NCBI GenBank assembly: GCA_963827785.1 | Contig: CAWHCT010000005.1 | Span: 62,001-126,000 of the forward strand | Source: Site-B1 sp963827785 | GTDB lineage: Bacteria; Bacteroidota; Bacteroidia; Flavobacteriales; Flavobacteriaceae | DNA length: 64,000 nt | Direction of reading: 5' to 3' | In this document: positions 32,511 to 41,415 of the stretch, piece after piece | Layout of the letters: each line of letters opens with the position of its first letter | Position numbering within the stretch: the stretch's first letter is position 1 | Position numbers and translations under genes: made by a program | Notes under the pieces: generated by a model | Database searches by the model: none | The model's input: only the letters and a program-made list of their open reading frames with translations | What the model was told of the DNA's origin: nothing

Positions 32511-34178
32511 ATGAAAAAAATCACATTTCAAATTTTAACAATTTTTACATTATTAGCCTGTAATGTCCATGGAGGCGTTATTAAAAGTCAATCAACTCCA
32601 GAAAATCAAATTCAACAACCTAAACCAAAATTGGTAGTTGGTATAGTAGTAGATCAGATGCGATATGACTACTTAACTAGATTTGATTCCAAATATGGAG
32701 AAGGTGGATTTAAGAGATTGATAAATGACGGGTTTAATTGCACGAACACTCAGTTTAATTATATTCCAACTTATACAGGACCGGGTCATGCATCAGTTTA
32801 TACCGGTACAACTCCAAAATATCATGGAATAATTTCGAATAATTGGTTTGATAAACAAACTAAAAAATTTATTTATTGTGTAACAGATGACAATTATCTT
32901 TCGGTTGGAACAACAAGTGAATCCGGTAAGGTGTCACCGCAAAGAATGATGGTTTCAACTGTAACAGATGAGCTTAGAATGGCAACTCAAATGCGAGGAA
33001 AAGTAATTGGAATTGCTTTAAAAGACAGAGCAGCTTCATTACCTGCAGGTCATTCGGCAAATGCAGCCTATTGGTTTCACGGTTTGGATGAAGGCAATTG
33101 GATTACAAGTTCATTTTACATGGATGAATTGCCAAAATGGGTGAAAAAATTCAATAATTCTGATATTGCAGAAAGTTACTTCAAAACCTGGGACACGTAT
33201 TATGATATTGATACTTATACAGAAAGTGGAAGTGATCTTAATAACTTTGAAGGCGGATTCAATGGTCAGATAACTCCAACATTTCCATATGATCTGTTAA
33301 AATTAAAAGACTACAACAATGGGTTTGATATTCTAAAATCAACTCCTTACGGTAATAACCTCACTACAGATTTTGCCCTGGCAGCTATAGAAGGCGAAGA
33401 ATTGGGAAAAGACTCAGATACCGATTTCCTAGCAATAAGTTATTCAAGTCCGGATTATATAGGTCATAATTTTGGTGTGAACTCTAAGGAAATTGAAGAT
33501 GTTTATATTAGGCTGGATAAAGAGATTGAGCGATTATTGAATGAACTAGATGCGAAGGTTGGAAAAGGAAACTACACAGTATTTTTAACGGCCGATCATG
33601 GCGCTGTTGACGTTCCGGCATATTTACAAAGTATCCATGTTCCTGCAGATTATTTTGATTCTGCAGTATTTAGAACTCAGATAAAAGAATATGTTACAAA
33701 AAAATATGGATCTTCAGATTTGATTGAAAGTATAAGTAATAATCAAATATTTTTAAACCGATCAAAAATTGCTTTATTAGATCTTGATCTGGATGATGTT
33801 CAGGAAGACATCGTGAATGAGATCATAAATTATAAACATATAGATAAAGCCTATTCAGCAACAACTATGAGCAGTGTGTTTTTTGATAATGGTGTGGAAG
33901 CATTGTTGCAAAAAGGGTTTAACCAGAAGCGTTCCGGGGATGTTTTATATGTTCTTGATCCGGCAGTAATATCTTATGGTAAAACCGGTTCAACTCATGG
34001 TTCAGGATTTAATTACGATACACATGTTCCATTGTTATTTTATGGGCAGGGTATAAAAAAAGGAAGTTCAGTATCACGTTTTGAGATAACAGATCTGGCA
34101 CCTACAATTTCGGCATTATTGAATATTAGTTTTCCTAATGGAGCAATTGGAAAACCAATAGAAGCTGTTTTTGATTAG
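32511..34178 (+). CDS. pafA: Alkaline phosphatase, PafA type
   Basis: An exported phosphomonoesterase of the alkaline phosphatase superfamily that releases phosphate from organic esters. The 555-residue protein has an N-terminal signal with a possible lipobox Cys17 (FTLLAC). Active-site landmarks are in the order known for PafA: metal Asp48 (VVDQMRYDY), nucleophile Thr89 (YTGPGHAS), Asn110 (ISNNWFD), the Lys171/Arg173 pair (ALKDRAAS), then SPDYIGHNFG, TADHGA and THGSGFNYDTHVPL for the two zinc sites. The Lys/Arg pair distinguishes monoesterases from diesterases. The last codons overlap the convergent glycosyltransferase gene by 4 bases. Confidence 0.9.
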   Translation: MKKITFQILTIFTLLACNVHGGVIKSQSTPENQIQQPKPKLVVGIVVDQMRYDYLTRFDSKYGEGGFKRLINDGFNCTNTQFNYIPTYTGPGHASVYTGTTPKYHGIISNNWFDKQTKKFIYCVTDDNYLSVGTTSESGKVSPQRMMVSTVTDELRMATQMRGKVIGIALKDRAASLPAGHSANAAYWFHGLDEGNWITSSFYMDELPKWVKKFNNSDIAESYFKTWDTYYDIDTYTESGSDLNNFEGGFNGQITPTFPYDLLKLKDYNNGFDILKSTPYGNNLTTDFALAAIEGEELGKDSDTDFLAISYSSPDYIGHNFGVNSKEIEDVYIRLDKEIERLLNELDAKVGKGNYTVFLTADHGAVDVPAYLQSIHVPADYFDSAVFRTQIKEYVTKKYGSSDLIESISNNQIFLNRSKIALLDLDLDDVQEDIVNEIINYKHIDKAYSATTMSSVFFDNGVEALLQKGFNQKRSGDVLYVLDPAVISYGKTGSTHGSGFNYDTHVPLLFYGQGIKKGSSVSRFEITDLAPTISALLNISFPNGAIGKPIEAVFD

Positions 34179-35023
34179 GATAGTTTTTTGAAGATATTTC
34201 GCCAGCGAAATTTTCTTATGAAAACCCCTTGATCTTCTGTAACTATAAATTGAATATTTTTATTTTTAGCTAAAAAATAACCTCTGATCGTATTAAAAAA
34301 ATGAGATAAACTGCGTTTATTGATGCTTCTTTTTATACCCGAAAGAAAAGTCAAAACAAATCCATAACGCATTTTATATAAGGCTTCTCCAAATAAAAAC
34401 TTAGTATTTCTCTGATAGCTTTTACCTGTAGGTTTTAAATGTTGGACATGTAGACTTTTATCTGTCTTCACTTTCCAACCAAAGAATTGTGCCAGTAACA
34501 CATCTACAGTGTCCCAGCCAATAGATTCTTTTAGACCTCCAATTTGTTTGAAACAGGCCTTTTTGTAAGCTTTAAATGGTCCGCGAACATGATCTTTGGA
34601 CGATACAGTTTCGTAAACCCATTTACCTTTCTTTTCAATAAAAGCTAATCCTCCAGCAATTCCAATCGTTTCATCTGAATTAAAAAGGTTGACGATTCCT
34701 TCTAAATAATTATTGGGTAAAATAATGTCTGCATCAAATTTGCAAATGATGTCATAATCATCATTCAATTTTTCCAGGCCCTGATTAAAAGCTCGGATTA
34801 CTTTACTTCCTGGAACGTGTGAAGCCGATGAGGTTATATTTATAAATGTTATCCAATCGTATTTACCAGCAAATTCTGAAATAATTTTAGAGGTATTGTC
34901 GGTAGAATTATCATTGACAACAACAACTTTTTTAGGAAGATGCGTCTGATTTACTAAGGACTCAAGCATTAAAGCTATATAGTCCTCTTCATTATGAGCA
35001 GGAATGACAATGTAAATGTTCAA
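34175..35023 (-). CDS. Family 2 glycosyltransferase
   Basis: A 282-residue cytoplasmic or membrane-associated GT-A transferase. It starts with the nucleotide-sugar pocket YIVIPAHNEEDYI, then VVVVNDNSTDNTS, and the metal-binding FDADIILP near residue 95. The region IGWDTVDVLLAQFFGWK carries the acceptor-side acidic residue. No membrane helices are evident at the C-terminus. It is the third gene of a tight minus-strand set (KAS III-like, methyltransferase, GT2) with gaps of 46 and 24 bases. Sugar and acceptor are unknown; a surface glycolipid or glycan is possible. Confidence 0.9.
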   Translation of the reverse strand: MNIYIVIPAHNEEDYIALMLESLVNQTHLPKKVVVVNDNSTDNTSKIISEFAGKYDWITFINITSSASHVPGSKVIRAFNQGLEKLNDDYDIICKFDADIILPNNYLEGIVNLFNSDETIGIAGGLAFIEKKGKWVYETVSSKDHVRGPFKAYKKACFKQIGGLKESIGWDTVDVLLAQFFGWKVKTDKSLHVQHLKPTGKSYQRNTKFLFGEALYKMRYGFVLTFLSGIKRSINKRSLSHFFNTIRGYFLAKNKNIQFIVTEDQGVFIRKFRWRNIFKKLS

Positions 35024-35047
35024 CTTTGAGAATTTATAACTTCAAAG

Positions 35048-35569
35048 TTAAACTCTTTCTGCATATACTATATAATATCTGGGTGTAAACAATCTTAAAA
35101 TTGGTCTGACACCAATTTTTTTAGTGGGATTGGTCCATTTTTTTCTTGCTTTTATGGTCCATCCAGCCTTTTCCAATAACCAATCAAACTGCCAGTCTTC
35201 AAATTCATGAAAATGCCTGTCCCATTTATCAGATTTACTCCTATATGCTGATGAAAACCATAGTTTTAATGGTACACTAGCTACTAATTTATCGGCCTTG
35301 ATATCTTGTAGGACAGTAAAAGGAGAAAGTAAATGTTCAAAAATTTCAAAAGCTGTTACAACTTCAGCATCAGAATCTAAAATTGCAGATGTATCTAAAT
35401 CCAGATCTTCACCACCAGTATTTTTGACTTTATATCCACTCTCCTGCATAACTTTGGAAAATGGATTTTTAATACCAAGATCTAAAATTGTTGATGATTC
35501 AGGAATATGTGCCTTTAAGAACTGTAATGTGAGTTTATATCTTTTGTGTGGAAATTTACCTTCGTACAT
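35048..35569 (-). CDS. Class I SAM-dependent methyltransferase
   Basis: A 173-residue protein with a reduced Rossmann methyltransferase core. TILDLGIKNPFSKVM replaces the usual glycine-rich SAM loop, VVTAFEIFEHLLSPF is the post-motif with Glu-His, and KLVASVPLKLW is a core strand. It is shorter than most such enzymes, and motif I is not canonical (DLGIKNP), so activity is likely but not assured. It lies between a ketoacyl synthase III-like gene and a GT2 gene. Confidence 0.78.
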   Translation of the reverse strand: MYEGKFPHKRYKLTLQFLKAHIPESSTILDLGIKNPFSKVMQESGYKVKNTGGEDLDLDTSAILDSDAEVVTAFEIFEHLLSPFTVLQDIKADKLVASVPLKLWFSSAYRSKSDKWDRHFHEFEDWQFDWLLEKAGWTIKARKKWTNPTKKIGVRPILRLFTPRYYIVYAERV

Positions 35570-35615
35570 GTTGGTATCCGGATTTGCGGATATCTTTTAA
35601 AATATTAATTTAATA

Positions 35616-36674
35616 CTAATATTGATAAGTTATTGCATTAATATGCATTCCGGCACCAACGCTTGCAAACATAATGACATCACCTTTATTTAAATTGTGA
35701 TTTTCCATTTTATTTGTTTTAATAAGATCGAATAGTGTTGGAACGGTGGCTACAGAACTATTACCTAATTTATGAATGCTCATCGGCATAATATCCTTAG
35801 GCATTGGTGTTTTGTAGAGACGGTAAAAACGGTTCACAATAGCTTCGTCCATTTTTTCATTAGCCTGATGGATGAGTATTTTCTTGACATCATGTATGTC
35901 AACTCCGCTATTATCCAAACATGCTTTCATGGCAAGAGGCACATTATTTAATGCGAATTCATATATTTTTCTGCCATCCATCTTAATATAGCGAGTATCC
36001 TTATCCAGTTCCGGATTGTTAGAACAGCCAAAATATAGATAGTATGCTTCGTCATAAGTAAAAGACCCGGTTTCATGAGCTAATATTCCTCCTTCTTCAT
36101 CTGTAGCCTCAATTACAGTTGCTCCGGCTCCATCGGAATATATCATGGAATCCCTGTCATATTTGTCTACAACTCGAGATAAGGTCTCAGATCCAATTAC
36201 CAGACATTTTTTAGCCATACCGGCTTTGATAAAGGCCTGAGCCTGTATAACACCTTCAATCCAGCCCGGACAACCAAAAAGGATATCGTATGCTACACAT
36301 TTTGGGTTTTTTATGCGTAAACTATGCTTAATTCTGGAAGCCAAACAAGGTAAAAGATCACTTTGTATGGTATTTGCTTTTACATCTCCAAAATTGTGAG
36401 CTACAATTATATAATCTAATTCTTCCGGGTCAATATTGGCATCGCTGATAGCTCGTTCGGCGGCAATTGCACCAATATCAGAACTCACTAAATGATCCTC
36501 AGCATACCGACGTTCAGCAATACCTGTAATGGCTTTAAACTTGTCCACAATTACCTCATTTGGATGCTCAATAGTGGTGCCATCAGTATTCAAAAAAGTA
36601 TGTTGATGGAAGTCTTCGTTTTTTTCAATAATGTCAGGAATATAGCTACCTGAACCGGTAATTTTGATATTCAT
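35616..36674 (-). CDS. 3-oxoacyl-ACP synthase III family protein
   Basis: A thiolase-fold condensing enzyme of 352 residues. The triad is visible: Cys135 in DILFGCPGW, His269 in LIHQAN and Asn305 in LGNSSVAT. It differs from housekeeping FabH in its length and in the insert FLNTDGTTIEHPNEVIVDKF near residue 30. A special acyl or lipid product is therefore possible. It heads the set with the methyltransferase and GT2 genes and lies 100 bases downstream of gcvP on the same strand. Confidence 0.88.
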   Translation of the reverse strand: MNIKITGSGSYIPDIIEKNEDFHQHTFLNTDGTTIEHPNEVIVDKFKAITGIAERRYAEDHLVSSDIGAIAAERAISDANIDPEELDYIIVAHNFGDVKANTIQSDLLPCLASRIKHSLRIKNPKCVAYDILFGCPGWIEGVIQAQAFIKAGMAKKCLVIGSETLSRVVDKYDRDSMIYSDGAGATVIEATDEEGGILAHETGSFTYDEAYYLYFGCSNNPELDKDTRYIKMDGRKIYEFALNNVPLAMKACLDNSGVDIHDVKKILIHQANEKMDEAIVNRFYRLYKTPMPKDIMPMSIHKLGNSSVATVPTLFDLIKTNKMENHNLNKGDVIMFASVGAGMHINAITYQY

Positions 36675-36774
36675 ATGAATAATAAAAATTTAATAAGTGG
36701 CTAAATTAATCATTATAGCAACATAGAAACCTGATTTTTATTGTTTTTTACGATGTCCAAAATACATTTTATGA

Positions 36775-39618
36775 CTATACATACGCTTCTATTGGGGCAC
36801 AAGTACAAATTAAATTTCGATCACCATAGGCATCATCCACTCGTCTTACACTGGGCCAAAATTTATTGTCTTTTACAAATTCCAAGGGAAAAGCGGCTTG
36901 TTCCCTGGAATATGGAAAATCCCAAGCGTCAGACGTTAACATTCCCAAAGTATGAGGCGCATTCTTTAAAACGTTGTTTGGATCATCAGCAGATACGGTA
37001 TCAATTTCTTTCCGAATTGATATCATAGCCTCACAAAACCGATCGATTTCCTGCTTGCTTTCACTCTCTGTTGGTTCTATCATAAGTGTGCCTGCAACCG
37101 GAAAAGAAACTGTTGGCGCATGGAATCCATAATCCATCAAGCGTTTTGCAATATCAGAAACTTCAATTCCATGTTCCTTGAAAGGTCTGCAGTCTACTAT
37201 TAATTCATGGGCTGAACGACCACGTTCACCGGAATATAAAGTATGAAAATGTTCTTCCAATCGGTCCTTTAAGTAGTTTGCATTTAGTATAGCCACTTTA
37301 GTTGCATCGGTTAAGCCTTGAGCCCCAAGCATTTTTATATAGGCATAGGAGATCAAACACACCAAAGCAGAACCATAAGGAGCCGCTGAAACAGCGTTAA
37401 TAGCCTGGTCACCACCAGTTTTTACAACCGGATTTCCGGGAAGGAATGGCACTAACTGTTTCGCTACACAAATTGGACCTACACCAGGCCCCCCGCCTCC
37501 ATGAGGAATAGCAAAGGTTTTGTGTAAATTAAGGTGGCATACATCTGCACCAATTTTCCCAGGATTGGTCAATCCAACCTGAGCATTCATATTGGCTCCA
37601 TCCATATAGACCTGACCTCCATTTTCATGAATTATTCTAGTAATTTCTTTAATAGAAGCCTCATAAACGCCATGTGTAGAAGGATAGGTCACCATTAATG
37701 CAGAAAGGTTTTCTTTATGCAATTCAGCCTTTTCTCTTAAATCCTCAACATCAATATTGCCTTCATCTGTAGATTTTGTAACTACAACCTGCATTCCTGC
37801 CATGACTGCACTTGCCGGATTAGTACCATGTGCAGAAGACGGAATTATGCAGATATTTCTATGGTGGTCACCTCGAGATTCGTGATATGCTCTTATAACC
37901 ATCAAACCGGAAAACTCGCCTTGAGCTCCTGAATTTGGTTGTAATGATGTGGCAGCAAAACCGGTAATTTCTGTTAATTGATCTTCAAGAGATTTAAGTA
38001 ATTCCAGATATCCTTTTGCCTGATAAGAAGGAACAAAAGGATGAATATTTGCCCACTTGTACATACTTAGCGGTAACATTTCGGCTGCTGCGTTTAATTT
38101 CATGGTGCAGGAACCTAATGAAATCATGGAGTGATTCAAAGACAAATCTTTTCGCTCTAATTTCTTAATGTATCGCATTAACTCCGTTTCTGAATGGTGA
38201 GAGTTGAAAACTTCCAGAGTCAAAAAATCAGTTTCTCTTTTCAATCCTTTCGGGATATGATTATCCGTATTTAAACTTTCAATAGAATGAGTCTTTTTAC
38301 CAGAAGCTTCAGCAAAAATGGAAATTATATCATTTAAATCGGAAATGGTTGTGACTTCATTTATTGAAATACAAACAGTATTAGAGTCAGGATAGAAGAA
38401 ATTGATCTTATTTTTTTCAGCAATGGGCTTTATTTTATCAACGTCGGTATTTATCTGAAGCGTATCGAAATAAGCAGAATTAACCTGTTCAAAGCCTAAT
38501 TTATTTAAAGCTGAATCTAATGTTGATGCCGAACTATGGATTTTATCAGCAATAAATCGAAGTCCTTCGGATCCGTGATATACTGCATACATTCCTGCCA
38601 TAACAGCCAATAAGACCTGAGCTGTACAAATGTTGGAAGTGGCTTTATCTCTTTTTATATGTTGCTCTCTGGTTTGCAGAGCCATACGCAGAGCTCGGTC
38701 ACCATTGGCATCTTTTGTTACACCAATAATGCGTCCGGGAAGATCACGTTTATAAGCTTCTTTGGTTGCGAAAAAAGCGGCATGTGGACCACCAAATCCC
38801 ATAGGAATTCCGAATCGCTGCGTTGTGCCAACCACAACATCTGCTCCAAATTTCCCAGGTGCTTTTAGTTTGATCAAACTCATTATATCGGCAGCAACAG
38901 CAACTTTTATTCTGTTATCATTTGCTTTTTTGATGAACGATTCTATATCAGTTATTTGACCATATTTTCCAGGATATTGAAGAATAGCTCCAAAGAAATC
39001 ATTGGAAAATTTAAATTCATTTTCTTTACCCACAACTAATTCTACACCAATTGGAACCGCTCTTGTTTTTAATACTGATAGGGTTTGAGGCAAAATTTCA
39101 TTGGAAACAAAGAATTTATTGACATCATTTTTTTTCTGATCGCGCTCTCTTACAGCGAACAATAAACTCATAGCTTCAGCAGCAGCTGTACTTTCATCTA
39201 ACAAGGATGCATTGGCAATTTCCATTCCTGTTAAATCTGTAACCATTGTCTGGAAATTCAATAATGCTTCCAATCTGCCTTGTGCTATCTCAGCCTGATA
39301 TGGTGTATAAGCGGTATACCAGCCCGGATTTTCAAGAATATTTCGCTGTATAACGGCAGGAAGTATTGTTGGGTGATAACCTAATCCTATATACGTTTTA
39401 TAAACTTTATTCTTTTTCCCGAGTTCATTTATGTGGACCAAATACTCTTGCTCGCTCATTGGGTCGTCTAAATGTAAATCTTTGGCAAGCCTAATATCAT
39501 CAGGTATTGTCTCATAAATAAGTTGATCCATACTTTGCACTCCTATTGCCTTTAGCATAAGGTTTTGATCTTCTTCTCTTGGTCCAATATGACGCAATTT
39601 GAAAGCGTTTGTATCCAT
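36775..39618 (-). CDS. gcvP: Glycine dehydrogenase (aminomethyl-transferring), P protein
   Basis: The PLP-dependent P protein of the glycine cleavage system, which decarboxylates glycine and loads the aminomethyl group on the H protein. The 947-residue fused form (alpha2-type) carries the PLP Lys in HLNLHKTFAIPHGGGGPG in its second half. Also seen are GYHPTILPAVIQRN, YTPYQAEIAQGRLEALLN, SLGSCTMKLNAAAEM and SGAQGEFSGLMVIRAYH. Length and termini match the family. gcvH and gcvT are not nearby. The next minus-strand gene (KAS III-like) is 100 bases on. Confidence 0.97.
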   Translation of the reverse strand: MDTNAFKLRHIGPREEDQNLMLKAIGVQSMDQLIYETIPDDIRLAKDLHLDDPMSEQEYLVHINELGKKNKVYKTYIGLGYHPTILPAVIQRNILENPGWYTAYTPYQAEIAQGRLEALLNFQTMVTDLTGMEIANASLLDESTAAAEAMSLLFAVRERDQKKNDVNKFFVSNEILPQTLSVLKTRAVPIGVELVVGKENEFKFSNDFFGAILQYPGKYGQITDIESFIKKANDNRIKVAVAADIMSLIKLKAPGKFGADVVVGTTQRFGIPMGFGGPHAAFFATKEAYKRDLPGRIIGVTKDANGDRALRMALQTREQHIKRDKATSNICTAQVLLAVMAGMYAVYHGSEGLRFIADKIHSSASTLDSALNKLGFEQVNSAYFDTLQINTDVDKIKPIAEKNKINFFYPDSNTVCISINEVTTISDLNDIISIFAEASGKKTHSIESLNTDNHIPKGLKRETDFLTLEVFNSHHSETELMRYIKKLERKDLSLNHSMISLGSCTMKLNAAAEMLPLSMYKWANIHPFVPSYQAKGYLELLKSLEDQLTEITGFAATSLQPNSGAQGEFSGLMVIRAYHESRGDHHRNICIIPSSAHGTNPASAVMAGMQVVVTKSTDEGNIDVEDLREKAELHKENLSALMVTYPSTHGVYEASIKEITRIIHENGGQVYMDGANMNAQVGLTNPGKIGADVCHLNLHKTFAIPHGGGGPGVGPICVAKQLVPFLPGNPVVKTGGDQAINAVSAAPYGSALVCLISYAYIKMLGAQGLTDATKVAILNANYLKDRLEEHFHTLYSGERGRSAHELIVDCRPFKEHGIEVSDIAKRLMDYGFHAPTVSFPVAGTLMIEPTESESKQEIDRFCEAMISIRKEIDTVSADDPNNVLKNAPHTLGMLTSDAWDFPYSREQAAFPLEFVKDNKFWPSVRRVDDAYGDRNLICTCAPIEAYV

Positions 39619-39644
39619 TTATTTGTATGTTGTAAATTGTTAAG

Positions 39645-39652
39645 CAAAATTA
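39645..39652 (-). promoter_or_regulatory. gcvP -7 promoter element (TAATTTTG)
   Basis: On the minus strand TAATTTTG matches TAnnTTTG and ends 26 bases before the gcvP ATG. Confidence 0.5.
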
Positions 39653-39726
39653 AGTAATACTTCAGTCATTTTTGTTAAGTAAAACCAAAGTTTTTAACCA
39701 AATAATAGGTTTATTAACACTTTCCT

Positions 39727-39734
39727 TACTTTTG
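39727..39734 (+). promoter_or_regulatory. -7 promoter element of the UbiA-like gene (TACTTTTG)
   Basis: TACTTTTG ends only 4 bases before ATG 39739. A transcript from here would be leaderless or nearly so. Confidence 0.45.
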
Positions 39735-39738
39735 TTTA

Positions 39739-40572
39739 ATGCGTATTTTCAAACATATTTTTGACTTCTATTTAAACTCCAGTATTCATGTGGCATTGGC
39801 TGTGTATGCATTCACTTTTATAACCTTGAAGCAGTTAAACATTTCACATGATAGGAACATTTTGAGTTTTGTGTTTTTTGGCTCTATTACGGGCTATAAT
39901 TTTGTCAAGTATTTTGGTCTGGCAAAACTCCATCACAGGAGTTTGGCAAATTGGATGAGAGTTATTCAAATATTTTCAATGCTTTCCATTGTGTTAATGT
40001 GTTATTTTGCATTACAATTAGAAACGAAGACTCTAATTATTGTGGTGATAATGGCAGTAATTACATTCTTTTATGCCACACCATTACTGCCAAAAGAATA
40101 TTTTTTGGAAAACACTTATAACCTTCGCTCAATTTCAGGCTTAAAAGTTTACGTAATTGCTTTCGTTTGGTCAGTCGTTACTGTTGTTTTGCCTGTTGTG
40201 AACAATGATCATCCTATAAGCTTTGATGTTTTTATAATGTCCATTCAACGCTATTTATTTGTGATAGTGTTGATCCTTCCTTTTGATATAAGGGATTTAC
40301 TCTATGATAGTTTAAGGTTGTCTACTATACCTCAAAAAATAGGTATAAAAAAGACAAAATATTTGGGATTTTCACTATTGATAATTAATTTCCTGTTGGA
40401 ATTTTTTAAAGATGATCTGAATCTGGAACATTTACTAGTGCTTTTTGTTATCACAGTAATTACCTTTATGATTATTCTGTTTTCAGGTAAGGATCGCGGA
40501 AGGAATTATAGTGCTTTTTGGGTAGAAGGCTTGCCAATTTTTTGGCTGATTTTGATTTTAATGTTTGATTAG
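39739..40572 (+). CDS. UbiA-like multi-pass membrane protein, function unknown
   Basis: A 277-residue protein with about eight hydrophobic helices. The sequence FYATPLLPKEYF and the motif DIRDLLYD followed by PQKIG resemble the second Asp-rich motif and loop of UbiA prenyltransferases (DxxxD type). The first Asp-rich motif is missing; its place holds NFVKYFGLAK. It could be a divergent prenyltransferase with a changed active site or a non-catalytic relative. It is encoded alone, convergent with the small zinc-finger gene, whose stop codon region it overlaps by 15 bases. Confidence 0.75.
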   Translation: MRIFKHIFDFYLNSSIHVALAVYAFTFITLKQLNISHDRNILSFVFFGSITGYNFVKYFGLAKLHHRSLANWMRVIQIFSMLSIVLMCYFALQLETKTLIIVVIMAVITFFYATPLLPKEYFLENTYNLRSISGLKVYVIAFVWSVVTVVLPVVNNDHPISFDVFIMSIQRYLFVIVLILPFDIRDLLYDSLRLSTIPQKIGIKKTKYLGFSLLIINFLLEFFKDDLNLEHLLVLFVITVITFMIILFSGKDRGRNYSAFWVEGLPIFWLILILMFD

Positions 40573-40806
40573 TTCCTTTTCAAAATTCTTTTTCATCTCA
40601 TTTTTAACAGATTCATCCAGGCAGTTTACGTTTGATTTTTCAATACACTCTGTCAATTTAGCATTATTTTTGGAATACTTTCTGCACACTCGGCAGTATA
40701 ACAGGTGAATAGTCAATTTAATTTTTTCAAAAAACGATGCTTCATGATATTGTGATTTGTCACAAACGTGGCTTGCTTCCTCACATTTTAAGAAAAATTT
40801 ACTCAT
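40558..40806 (-). CDS. Small zinc-finger protein, putative anti-sigma factor
   Basis: An 82-residue protein from ATG 40806 (MSKFFLKCEEAS), two bases after the stop of the ECF sigma gene. It has CEEASHVCD near the N-terminus and HLLYCRVCRKY about 30 residues later, a His-x3-Cys-x2-Cys pattern like the zinc-binding anti-sigma domain. No transmembrane segment is present, so it would be soluble. A longer form from 40833 would overlap the sigma gene and is less likely. It is presumably translated with the sigma factor and holds it inactive; that role is inference. Confidence 0.78.
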   Translation of the reverse strand: MSKFFLKCEEASHVCDKSQYHEASFFEKIKLTIHLLYCRVCRKYSKNNAKLTECIEKSNVNCLDESVKNEMKKNFEKELIKH

Positions 40807-40808
40807 AA

Positions 40809-41378
40809 TTAAAACCAATTTTCTTTTAAACAATTAGCCATCGCAGTACGGGCTCTGTGAATTATCACCCATAAATTAGACGCTGTAATATTTAATTCAT
40901 TACATATAACCTCGGTTTCAAAACCTTGAATGGTCTTCATTTTAAAAATCTGTGCCTGCTTTTCAGGTAGTTTGCTCAAACAATTTAGAATTGCTGATCC
41001 CAATTCTTCATTTATCAAAGTGTCTTCTGCATTGTTTTCTGATAAGTCAGGGACTTGTTCTTCCAGCCAATCTCCTTCTGATTCCAGATCAGTTTTATAG
41101 CTCATTCTCACTTCTGCTTTGCCTTTATTTGAGTTTATCTTGCGGTAATGATCGATTATCTTTCGTTTTAAAATAGAAATCAACCAGGTCCGTTCGCTAG
41201 CTTCACCTTTAAAATTTTTCATTGACTTCAAGCCTGCAAAAAAAGTGTCCTGAACAATGTCCTGAGCAAGATCTCTGTCATTTACTCTTGTAATAGTGTA
41301 ATTAAACAAATAATCTGAGTATCTGTCTATCCAACTATTTGGGTCAATTATATGTTTAGGATTACCACCGTTGCTCAT
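40809..41378 (-). CDS. ECF-type RNA polymerase sigma factor
   Basis: A 189-residue alternative sigma factor. Region 2 is DYLFNYTITRVNDRDLAQDIVQDTFFAGLKS with the following WLISILKRKIIDHYRK. Region 4 is LPEKQAQIFKMKTIQGFETEVICNEL with the recognition helix SNLWVIIHRARTAM. The linker is long and acidic. It forms a two-gene unit with the small zinc-finger protein. Targets cannot be inferred. A TATTTTTG element sits 5 bases before its ATG. Confidence 0.93.
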   Translation of the reverse strand: MSNGGNPKHIIDPNSWIDRYSDYLFNYTITRVNDRDLAQDIVQDTFFAGLKSMKNFKGEASERTWLISILKRKIIDHYRKINSNKGKAEVRMSYKTDLESEGDWLEEQVPDLSENNAEDTLINEELGSAILNCLSKLPEKQAQIFKMKTIQGFETEVICNELNITASNLWVIIHRARTAMANCLKENWF

Positions 41379-41383
41379 GGTAT

Positions 41384-41391
41384 CAAAAATA
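41384..41391 (-). promoter_or_regulatory. Sigma gene -7 promoter element (TATTTTTG)
   Basis: On the minus strand TATTTTTG ends 5 bases before the sigma-factor ATG, predicting a leaderless or nearly leaderless transcript. Confidence 0.45.
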
Positions 41392-41415
41392 GAATAATTT
41401 TATTTATAAAACGGA

